Assembly (NCBI GenBank): GCA_032622095.1
Contig: CP136063.1
Location: 280,357,426-280,421,425 of the forward strand
DNA from: Siphonodentalium dalli
Taxonomy: Eukaryota > Mollusca > Scaphopoda > Gadilida > Siphonodentaliidae
Direction of reading: 5' to 3'
DNA: 64,000 bases
Shown: positions 1 to 10,500 of the stretch, in pieces
How positions within the stretch are numbered: the stretch's first letter is position 1
Layout: the number at the start of each line of letters is the position of its first letter
Notes under the pieces: model-generated
Database searches by the model: none
What the model was told of the DNA's origin: nothing
What the model saw: only the letters and a program-made list of their open reading frames with translations
Position numbers and translations under genes: made by a program

Positions 1-591
1 AATGCCAAGGACTACTGAGATAACAATGATAATCAGTCATTTTATTAAACCCAGACGCAACCACCGTCTGCCATGGATGATAATGGGCCAAATTCTAATT
101 GTGAACTGAAATTATACTTTTATGTGTAGAGCATACAACTACATATATGTGGATCCTAGGATTTTTAGCCGAGGAAATATTCTGGCCTGGGCAATTTTTT
201 ACATAGGCAAATTTTGGCTAAATAACAGGGTTGTCTCTACATATTAGATAAGTATGTATGAGTATCATTTTACTCTACACAGCACAGGCAAAAAATTATT
301 TTAACCATCATAACTGAAAAGAAATAAAGTTTTAAATCAGGTTTTATACCCATTTTTAACCCATTTATGTGGGTTCCTTCTAACTGCCGTTAATTTAAGT
401 CATGCAATCTGATTTACTTGGCGGAAATATGGCAAAATCCAATGAATATAGGAAGTGCTATAAAACGAAATAAAAATATAAACAAAAAATATTTAAAACC
501 TGAACAAAACAAATGCTATAGTTTTTTTTGTTTATAATATTGTCATTGTTAGATTAACACTATCAAATAAAAATGAGCCTTTAGTCATTCT
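1..591. other. No gene seen
   Basis: AT-rich sequence lacking recognisable coding, splice or repeat structure. It would lie in an intron of the claudin-like gene or downstream of it. Confidence 0.5.
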
Positions 592-1217
592 TTAACCACC
601 TTTTATACTAAATACTCTGATGAGTAGTTATCCCTTAGGAAATCTTCAGATAATAAATCCGGCAAACTTTGTTGAACTTATTATCTAAACATTTCCCACC
701 AATGAATATTTTTACCATGTGCCAATGCATTCTCTTATATATGCGAGTCGACCATAGGTCGCCTCGCATATATAAGAGAACGCATTGGCCTAACAATTTT
801 TTATCATTTTTTTTAAATAAATGTTTCTTACAATTTTTAGGACATAAAATAAAAAACATCCATTACCCTGCAGGGAGCCCCACACATATATAGAAGCATA
901 TAGAAGAGTGTCGTCTGCTCATGTTTGTCTGGGGCTCTGTATGGGTAAAATTATAAAATTGTTAAAGAATACAAGAAAAAATTGTTAGGCCAATGCATTC
1001 TCTTATATATGCGAGGCGACCTATGGTCGACTCGCATATATAAGAGAATGCATTGGCACAGGGTATGAATATGAATCATTCTGATTTTGTGTTATCTGTA
1101 TTTTTCTGTCTGTCGTCTGCTTGTATTACCTGAACATCTCTTCAAATGAATAAGAGACCGCTCCAAATTATACTTTAAGGCTGAATGGGAGAATCCATTC
1201 AGTATAGAAAGGGTTAA
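592..1217. mobile_element. piggyBac-like MITE (TTAA sites), interrupted by hairpin element
   Basis: TTAA at 592-595 and at 1214-1217 flank an element whose right end reads ATAGAAAGGG and whose left end is a diverged CC-ACCTTTTATA. Related copies are at 36248-36493 and, truncated, at 12375-12601. A hairpin element at 710-1065 splits it. TTAA duplication with CCCT-type ends is typical of piggyBac elements. Confidence 0.6.
710..1065. mobile_element. Double-hairpin element with TGAATAT duplication
   Basis: Ends are TACCATGTGCC and GGCACAGGGTA. Two palindromes of about 69 bp (721-789 and 989-1057) flank an AT-rich middle. TGAATAT occurs directly before (703-709) and after (1066-1072). The related sequence at 12431-12446 has a single TGAATAT, acting as an empty site. 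Confidence 0.65.
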
Positions 1218-1238
1218 CCCTTTACCCAACAGAAGGGC

Positions 1239-1468
1239 CCTGTGCCAATGCATTCTCTTATATATGCGAGTCGACCATAGGTCGCCTCGCATATATAAGA
1301 GAATGCATTGGCTTAACACATTAAAAATTATAAAATTGTTAAAGAATGTAAGAAAAAATGGTAAAAAGTGTTAAAAAAAGATTTTTTTTAGGCCAATGCA
1401 TTCTCTTATATATACGAGGCGACCTATGGTCGACTCGCATATATAAGAGAATGCATTGGCACGGGGTA
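1239..1468. mobile_element. Double-hairpin element, short-middle copy
   Basis: Palindromes at 1244-1312 and 1392-1460 are bounded by CCCTGTGCC and GGCACGGGGTA. The central segment is only about 80 bp, much shorter than in other copies. Confidence 0.6.
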
Positions 1469-1613
1469 TAACTGTAACTATCACAATGTGGTCAAGGAGC
1501 CGGTTCCAATGATATCCATATTTGTATGGTTCTATTGAGACAGACCGAAGATATTTTAGGCTGTTGAAGCTTTATTTGGCCGGTTTTGGCCAGTTTGTTG
1601 GGTAAAGGGCTAA

Positions 1614-1651
1614 GGCTGAATGGGAGAATCCATTCAGTATAGAAAGGGTTA
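1614..1651. repeat. Solo right end of the piggyBac-like MITE
   Basis: GAATGGGAGAATCCATTCAG and TATAGAAAGGG|TTAA match the right end of the element at 592-1217. The rest of 1469-1916 shows no other structure. Confidence 0.5.
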
Positions 1652-1925
1652 AACACCTTTTATAAATGGGTTAGGGGTCAGACCCATCAACTTGACTCCC
1701 AGGTTTTGAAATGTTGTGTCACTGTGCATGTTTGTGTTACGAAGACAGCCCCAAATGCCTATATTTCTGATCGCGGCCTATAGAGACTTGGGGTACAAAT
1801 AGGAGGTGACTTGAGGTTCCTTGTTAGAGGTGTCCAAAACTCCAAATTTGAATTTACAACAACACCCAAATCTATGAGTTGAAAGTATTCAACTGATTTC
1901 CAACTGTCAAACAATTTCAATTTAA

Positions 1926-3215
1926 GGCAGTGGCTATTCGCCACCCAGGTGGCGAATAGTCATATTACATAGGAATCGCTATTCGCCACCCGGGTGGCGA
2001 ATGGCGTTTATATATATTCTTTAATTGCCCCCACATACGGAGAGCATGGTGATCTCGAGCATCGGGTTAATGATTTTCAGTCCTTACACAAAAGGCTGTG
2101 AGTTTGGTTGAAATATGGGAAAGGGGGGGGGGGGGACATAACATTTTTTTTTCTAACCCTGGAACTTCAAATATGACATACATGTGTACAAGCATATTTT
2201 AGCTCAAAATTATGTGATCTGTATGACAGGTGGAGATGGAGGAGGGGGGATGGGGTGTTGCATAACTGATTGAGAATTTTACAGGGTGGGGAAGGGGTAG
2301 ATTTTTTTTTCACAATTCCACTTCCAGTTTCTACAAAATGATTGATAATGATTGAAGAATCGTCTAATTTAATGCACAACATAAGAAACTCATCTGACAT
2401 CCAAGTTTTAAGAATAAAGTTATTTGCCACCCCCCCCCCCCCCCCCCCCCCCCCCAACCAACCGATTCAGATCGCAGATTTGTTTTCGCATTCCGACTTC
2501 CAGTTCTTTAAAATGATTGTTTATGATTGAAGGATCGTCTAATCTAATGCACAAAACAAGAAACTCATCTGGACATTCAAGTGTTAAGATTAATGTTATT
2601 CCCCACCCCACCCCCACCAAGCAACTCAGATCGCAGATTTTTGGTCGCAATTCCACTTCCAGTTCTACAAAACGATTGTTTATGATTGAAGAATCGTCTA
2701 AAATGGTCAAAATAAGAAGCTCATCTCATATCCAACTTTTAAGAATAAAGTTATACGCCACCCTCCCCCTAAAACTTGCGATGAAATGAAACGCCTAATT
2801 TTATACACAAATCCTTACATCTAATGCACAAGAAAATAATCTTGACACCAAGTTTTATGAAAAAAAACGGTACCTCTTCCCCCACCCCCTAAAATCCTCA
2901 ATCAGTTATGCAACACTCCACCCCCTCCTCCATCTCCACCTGTCATACAGATAACATGATTTTGAGCTAAAATATGCTTGTATGTCATATTTGAAGTTCC
3001 AGTGTTAGGAAACAAAAATTTATGTACCCCCCCCCCCCCCCTTTTCCCATATTGCAACCCAACATACAGCCTTTTGCGTATGGACTGAAATTCATTATTC
3101 GCGATGCTCGAGATCACCATACTCTCCGTATGTGGAACAAATAAAGAAAATATATAAACGCTATTCGAATAGCGATTCCCATGTAATATGACTATTCGCC
3201 ACCCGGGTTACTGCC
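1926..3215. mobile_element. Mutator-like long-TIR element, 1290 bp, 9-bp TSD
   Basis: A perfect 9-bp direct repeat, TCAATTTAA, lies at 1917-1925 and 3216-3224. The element opens GGCAGT and closes ACTGCC. Inverted arms of about 300 bp include GGTGGCGAATAGTCATATTA and CATACGGAGAG. Long arms plus a 9-bp duplication are the usual signature of Mutator-like elements. No transposase is present. Confidence 0.7.
2325..2780. repeat. About 177-bp internal tandem repeat with poly-C runs
   Basis: Units containing ATGATTGAAGAATCGTCTAA, AAACTCATCT and AAGAATAAAGTTAT recur about three times, separated by C-rich tracts (longest around 2431-2455). They form the core of the Mutator-like element. Confidence 0.65.
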
Positions 3216-3457
3216 TCAATTTAAGGCATTTAACGCTGCTATGGTTTGGTATTTCCAACTTCTAGTCATTTCAGTTTAAAATGTTCACTGAAACTATAGG
3301 AAAATATTCAACAATTGGTCTAAACACGACATACTTTACAATAAAATTAGTGGGGAATGACTGGGAAAGTTAAGATCTCAGAACAATTTCATCCGGAATT
3401 CTGAAATTCCCAAATGTTGTTGTTAGGCCTCAAAAGTTATACGGTTGCTGGACATTT

Positions 3458-3519
3458 GCAGAATGAGGTCCCCCCAGAGGGTGAATTTAGTGATGCTCCC
3501 TGGGGGACCTCATTCTGCA
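3458..3519. repeat. GCAGAATGAGGTCC palindrome, copy 1
   Basis: An inverted repeat reads GCAGAATGAGGTCCCC ... GGGGACCTCATTCTGC around GTGAATTTAGTGATGC. A longer diverged relative is at 3757-3845 and another copy at 36701-36795. No coding capacity. Confidence 0.6.
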
Positions 3520-3756
3520 TGGCCTCATCTGCTATGGAGACCTAGACTCAGATTTAAGTTCCAGATGGTTAAAATTGTGATATGCACCCATGTGGGGCGC
3601 ATGGATTATGCATTCAGCCGTCTTGCCTATTTGGGGATATAGAAAAATTAAACTTAAAAAAGTAAAATAGACTTTCTCAAGAAGTTTCTAAAGAACTATA
3701 TATTTTTTATTTGATAATAAAGATAGTAACAATAGGATATGAGGCCTACGCATAAT

Positions 3757-3845
3757 GGTGTCACCAGAGGGTGAATTTATTTATGCTAGCCCACTGTGAG
3801 GGGGTAGCGTCATTAAATTCACCCTCTGGGGGACCTCATTCTGCA
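3757..3845. repeat. GCAGAATGAGGTCC palindrome, copy 2
   Basis: The stem CCAGAGGGTGAATTTA / AAATTCACCCTCTGG surrounds a GCTAGCCCACTGTG loop. The right end is GGGGGACCTCATTCTGCA; the left end is diverged. Confidence 0.55.
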
Positions 3846-3898
3846 ACTGTCCCCGCACCACTTTTTGAGGGCCTGCATGGCTGTTGTATAAGGACATA

Positions 3899-4360
3899 TG
3901 TGACCCGCCATATCAAATCCAGTCGGAAGTCGGGATTTTTTTACCCTGTGCCAATGCATTCTCTTATATATGCGAGTCAACCATAGGTCGCCTCGCATAT
4001 ATAAGAGAATGCATTGGCCTAACAATTTTTTTACAATTTTAATAATTTGTTCTTGTATTCTTTAACAATTATATAATTTCACCCATACAGAGCCCCCAGA
4101 CAAACATGAGCAGACGACACTCTTCTATGTGCTTCTATATATGTGTGGGGCTCCCTGCAGGGTAATGGATGTTTTTTTAATTTTATGTCCTAAAAATTGT
4201 AAGAAACATTTATTTAAAAAACATGATAAAAAATTGTTAAGCCAATGCATTCTCTTATATATGCGAGGCAACCTATGGTCGATTCGCATATATAAGAGAA
4301 TGCGTTTGCACAGGGTAAAAAAATCCCGACTTCCGACTGGATTTGATATGGCGGGTCACA
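3899..4360. mobile_element. Double-hairpin element with long outer TIRs
   Basis: Outer inverted repeats begin TGTGACCCGCCATATC and run through AGTCGGAAGTCGGGA to the hairpins at 3950-4018 and 4241-4309. The middle of about 220 bp includes GAGCAGACGACACTCTTC and CTCCCTGCAGGGTAATGG, shared with copies at 36 and 45 kb. It lies about 30 bp downstream (transcript sense) of claudin-like exon 2. Confidence 0.65.
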
Positions 4361-4389
4361 TGTACGTCCCTGGCTGCATCATAACTAAC

Positions 4390-4537
4390 CTGTGAATAAA
4401 GCGATAGCAAAGATGGTCCATGAGACAGCTTCGCTGCGCACGCTTTGCAGAGCAGACATACAGGGACAGCAAAATAACCAGCCCGAATGAAAGTATGAAG
4501 CCCACAGTCTCAAGTCCTCTGACGCCCTGGAACGTGT
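4390..4537 (-). CDS. Claudin-like exon 2, probable frame break
   Basis: The acceptor TTTGTTTATTTTTTCAG and donor GTTAGT bound 148 nt. In phase with exon 1 it reads NTFQGVRGLETVGF and a strong helix ending YVCSAKR. From about 4450-4425 the in-phase reading (QRSCLMDHLC) is no longer membrane-like, whereas another frame gives SEAVSWTIFAIALFTG, a plausible third helix. A single-base indel is the simplest reading. Confidence 0.65.
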
Positions 4538-7500
4538 CTGAAAAAATAAACAAAGCCCGTTACGCTGCAAGCAGAAACCACACATCCAGACGCCCAGACA
4601 CACGTTCTACATCTTAACACCCTGGAGCGTTTCTGATTTCCAATAATAAAGTATGAATTATGAATAGTTTGTTATACAGGAGTGCTGAATGAGGGTAGAA
4701 ACACGCACGGGATAATATACAAAAATTGGCCCAGCAATATTTTACAGTCTGTTCAAGAAAACATGTCATTGGTCTCCGAAAATTATATAGCGTCGGCTGA
4801 GTGCTAGCTATAAATGTTCTATGTCCATTTTGGCGGAAAAATGATATATGTCCACATTTTTGTCAATGATATACCGTTGTGGTATCACGTGATCACAAAA
4901 TTTCATGTTTTCCGTGCTATAATATTTCATCACCAGAGTTTCAATCCCTGGCCCCGGATGTAGAATCCACAAAAACAATTTTATTAGGGCCAAATGTTAC
5001 ATTTCTTTAAACAGTGGCAATATTGTTGGACTTTAGCCACTATAATATATCTTTTATTTTAATATGGTCATTGGCATGTGGCTGAAATAAGAAAAAGCCA
5101 CTAAGCACTGACGAACTTTTGTCCACAAAATTTTCCATCTGCAAACACGTTTTAACGAAATATAAGCATAATATTGGCATTTAATGCAAGAAAATTCATA
5201 TTTAGTATTATTTCGACACCACCAACCAAAATAAATAAACGTACAACTAAACTAATGCAAGGGTATATGAGAATCGGGTGACATAGAACATTACAGCACT
5301 CAGCCGACGATATTAGGTATAATCATATTGATATATATAGACCTATAATAAGCTCTCGATCATATTCAACGGCATATTGTAAATTGAAGATGCAAACCAT
5401 TTTTTCTTCAGTTGTCCTCTGTACGCAGAAGCGAGAAATCGGATGTGGGCTCGTATGGATGAACTTAACGTGACTATATATATTGTCTCCGAAAAAGATC
5501 TCCTGTTTGGGTGTACAACTCTACAGCGGAAAGTTAAATGCGCGCCTGTTTGAGACAGTACAATCATTTATCTCATCTACAGACCGTTTCTCTTAATCTC
5601 ATAATTATAAGAATTCTCTCGTTATAGTTTCCCTTACCCCAATTCTGCGAGACCACAGCCACTCCAACAGCCACACTTAAACAGTAACTTCTACAATACA
5701 ACTGAATTAAAACCATCTCCGATATTTGAATTTATTAGTAATTGAATGCCAGGGGGAGAGGAGCTCCGATAAGTTCGGCAACTTGTGCTCCGATCCTCTG
5801 TGCCCACACTCATATCATCATTGTTATTACGCCACATGTGGTGTATCTAGCTTCTGTGATTTTGATATTGTATGGTGTACAGGGCGAATGTATTCTTGGA
5901 GATTTTGTGTACCTTACTCAATCGTACCGATAGAATCACGTAGATGCCGAAATTGTAACGTTAACGCCACCGGTGGTATACTATGTTTATGAAAATATGA
6001 TAAATCGTATCGATAGAGTCAGGACAGGCTGAACTTGTAAACTTAAAGTCACCGGTGTAATAATATGTTGTTGAAAATATAAATAATTTGATAGACTGAA
6101 AATAATATTTATACCATAATTGCCTGTTCTATTGTGTGTATAACACCCATTTTGTAAACTTCATCTTTACACCCTACTGTGGGTAAACAGCTTCCTACTG
6201 TGGGTATAAATTTCTACTGTGGGTGTAAATTTTCAAACGTAATTTCATGTGTTAAACGTTTATACCCATAGTAGAACTACATCGTAGACTCGTAGTTAGC
6301 AAAATAGTTCCTATGTCACATTGATTTAAAATTGTAAGTTAATTTTGTCATGATGTAAATTAGATATGAGGAAAATTGCTTGCATTTCAATCAAATGTAG
6401 CATTGTAGCTTGCCAGTGTTATATAAACTAGGAAACATAATTATGAATGGTAATACAAATTGACTGATCGCTCAGAAACAGGCTGACGTCACTTGTGACG
6501 TAAATATATGCATCACTACGCGTGACGCACATTCCTTGTAGCGTCGTGTTTGTGTCTCTCGGTGTGGATACACATTCAAAGTAGGCTAAACATCTGAGTA
6601 GTTGAATTGGATGAACAAATCAAAAATAATAATTATGGCATAAATAAAATACACGCATAGTAGTCGAGAGTACAAAATTTTCACCACTCGTGGTATTGTG
6701 GTTTAACCACTCGCCAAAGGCTCGTGGTTAAAACCACAATTCCACTCGTGGTGAAAATTTGGTATTCTCGGCTACTATGGGTGTATTCTATATATAACCC
6801 ATTGGGAGCCCCTGATGTATTCTTGTTTGTACCTTACTCAATCGTACCGATAGAATCACGTAGATGCTTAAATTGTAAAGTTAACGCCACCGGTGTATAA
6901 TACGTTTTTGGGTACGGAGGAGGAGGAAAGAAGAGATAGGCGTGAAAAATTGTAAACTTAAAGTCACTTGTTGTTGAAAATATAAATAATCTGATCGACT
7001 GAAAATAATGTGTAACCCCATTGAGAACCCCTGGGTTTAGTGAAGTGCATTGTGGGAAGTTTAACTGTGATTCTCCTCCATCTTTATTTTCTGGAATTAT
7101 CACCAAGATTTCTCCACTCTATTCTCTTAAAATGTACCCTGATCGGTCATATTCTTTTGATAATTCTATCTAAATACATCTTAGCTACTATTCGGATCTG
7201 CTGTCCCAGTCGAAGAAGGTTTAGTTTGACCAAAACGGCTATTGACAAAAGATTGTTTACAAAATTGAGCATACTCAATGACCCGTAGGCCGTACTCGCT
7301 TGTAAATTTCTTACATCTAAAACATAATTACGCGGCTGAACTCTGTCATTTTAAGAATATAGTAGTATTATACACATACACACCAAGTTTCAGCTCAAAA
7401 TTTTGAAAAATGACAGTTTTATAGACATAAATCGATTTTATCATCGAAAAAAAAAAATCATTTCTTCGATCTAGGAAATAATTACGTGCTGTACCCTGTC

Positions 7501-10500
7501 ATATTTGACCGGTTCTACCCGATAATTGTGTGACAGTACAGTCGCGTTACTTTATACGTCAACTTTGGTCATTATCACTCGACAAATTTTATTTCGGTCC
7601 TATCGTATCAACCCCTATTTCCCCCGCGTAGCCTGACTAAGTGTCTTTATCGCTCCACTAATTTGTATCGTTTCATCGGTATGAATTCCATATCCAATTA
7701 TCCACATATAACCAACCCAACCTCTAATCCCGGTCCAATTTATTTATTTCTTTCATCGGTATATAGTCATGTTACGTAATATTTTATCTCGTGATACTTG
7801 TACTTATATGTCTATGGTATTACTATAGTATACCGTATATGTATATCAATTGCTATTCCTTTCTATATAATCCTGGTGCCAACTATAGAGATAATTTCAG
7901 ACCCCCCCCCCCCCCAATTTTATATAATTGCTGCTTTAGTACAGTCACGATGCATTACATGGCAACATCGATCCACTAATTTAAGTGAGTTCATCAACTT
8001 CATCGGTACAAACCCCTTTTTTCTCCGAGTCCATATAACCAACCCAACATCTTATAGAACTCCATAAATGACTATTCTGGCACTATATAGAGATGACTAA
8101 GATTCTGACACCCCCCTATTTTATAGCCTTGTTGCAACAGTAGAGTTGATATGCATAATTTGTCAACATTGGTCGTTATTGCTCTACAAATTTATATCGG
8201 TTCAACCCTTAGTTCCCTGTATCGCCCACCCCTCCCTCAATTTTTTTTTTTCATTTGTATTATAGTCTCGTCACATACACATTTTATCTTTTGTAACTTT
8301 TGCTTCAACGCGTCGAGATCCGCTGCAGACAATACAAAACTGACAACATTTTGAAATGTAAGCAGGCTTCAATCTCATCTTATCCAAGAAAAATTCTGGT
8401 TACATAAAACATTTGTGTATAAGGTGTACGCGCATTTGTTGCGTTAAAAACCAAAGGTCCCAAGTCAAGGTCCAAATCCCCAACACACTGATGTGAGGTT
8501 TAACTCCATCTACATACAGTAATGTCCAAAGTAATTCATCACTTAACCACAGCAAAATTGTGTGTATTTTTTCATGATTCTAAATCCTGAAAAATTACCC
8601 ATAATTATGCTGTGGTTAAAGGGTCAATTACTTTGGGCATTACTGTAACCAATATAAGGATTTGAGGTTTAATGATAACTCAATCATCATACAGTAATGT
8701 TCAAAGCAATTGACCACTTAACCACAGCAGAATAATGGGTAATTTGAGGATTGTAAATGCTGAAAAAATACATAATTCTGCTGTGGTTAAGTGGTCAATT
8801 ACTTTGGGCATTACTGTAACCAATATAAGGATTTGAGGTTTAATGATAACTCAATCCTCGTACAGTAATGTCCAAAGTAATTGACCACTTGACCACAGCA
8901 AAATTATTGGTAAATTTTCAGGATTTCAAATCCTGAAAAATTACCAATAATTCTGATGTGGTTAAGTGGTCAATTACTTTGGGTATTACTGTAACCAATA
9001 CAAGGATGTGAGGTTTAATGAGAACTCCATCCATATAACTAATAATTATGTGTGAAAATTAAAACAAAACAAAATAAATTCCATGATGGCGTCCAATATG
9101 GACTGCCTAATTCTGCTCCAAAACATGTATATTCAATATATGGATGTTTATTGGGGGAAACCGATTATTTCAATGATATTTTCATTAACTGGGATCCAAA
9201 ACCCGACTTACGGGAGCGTGCGACTGTATCTTAAGCATATGTGCCTATTTAATGAGCCAACAATTGGAATCCCAACAGAGAAGATTGGCGTGAGTACCTT
9301 GCGCGATCTGTCCATCGAAAACTATTTAGACATCTCAAGACACGTAAGACCCAATAAGTTAATATACAGAATAGATACATCTATTGCCTGAGTGACTAAT
9401 ATTTATATTTGTTACAATGAGGTCAAATAGTTGCGAAGCCAGCACCACAATTCTTTCCCTCCATAGTAAATCTTAAAACAACTTCTAAAGAATTAATAAT
9501 TCACCTTATATTTGGTATGAAGCGTCCTTGGTTAACTGGAGTTCAGATTTGTTAACATCACGTCACCAAGGTAATTACTTGCGAAGCCACAGCCACAACT
9601 ATTTCCCTCCATAGTAATTCTCAAAACAACTTCTTAAGAACAATTGACCAGGTCAGTCGCGCAATTATTGGAAGAGCCACGGTCAATCATTTTTTTAAAA
9701 CCAAATGTTACATTTAAATTATTGCTTTATTTAACCAAAACAAAAATGAGAAAATTAACTTTTACTACTTGCTAAATTTTATCTTTTAATTATTTCATTT
9801 AAATTTTAGTATTTACAGTATACTATGTCCAAGTCTTTATAATCTGTTGAGTGACCCCACAGTCGTTTACTTTGTTAGTAATAATTTGAAGGATTACTTG
9901 TTTAAACGCAATTGTTATCAAAATATTTTATGTATTTTTTTTAATTTCTATTTATATGTAATACCATAATCTTGGTGGCGTTACCATTTCTGACTATGGT
10001 TTTCTTGTATCTAATCTGTGTAATATTATATATATTGTATATAGTGGGTCACAATAAATATGTTCAAATCATATTGTAAAACAATTTGTTTTCGCCTAAA
10101 GAACCATTTAGGTAATATGCTACAGTACGTCAATAAACTTTATTGGGTTGTCATGCACTCTTCCAAAAAGCACTCTTCCAGGCGTGCAAATTTCAATGAA
10201 AATGATGTTTCTCTGCAATTGCATGGAGGCGTGACTGATAGGTGTTCGTTGACGTGGCTAGAGAGGGTTTCCGTTGGGGTGCCCACCTTGGAAATTCCAA
10301 CTGCACCCCCCCCCCTTAAATTAGACCAAACACAAGTTTTTCGGAATTTCATTTAGTGATCTAATTGCAGACAAGTTGACACGGCCACAGGCGAGAGACC
10401 AGGACATACCGGACCGACAATGGTTCGGCCCAGTGTGAGAAAATTTTGAAATCTGAACAAGAAAATCGCCAACTCCTAGCATCCAGATTGGCCTCAATCT

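Noticed and set aside
635-893. Open frames such as MLGQCILLYMRGDLWS... that recur on both strands at many sites
   Set aside because: They are translations of the palindromic hairpin family; the same peptide appears wherever the hairpin occurs, so it is not a protein family.
4921-4965. tRNA-like TTTCAATCCC stretch
   Set aside because: No acceptor or T-stem pairing can be formed around it and no matching anticodon arm is seen.
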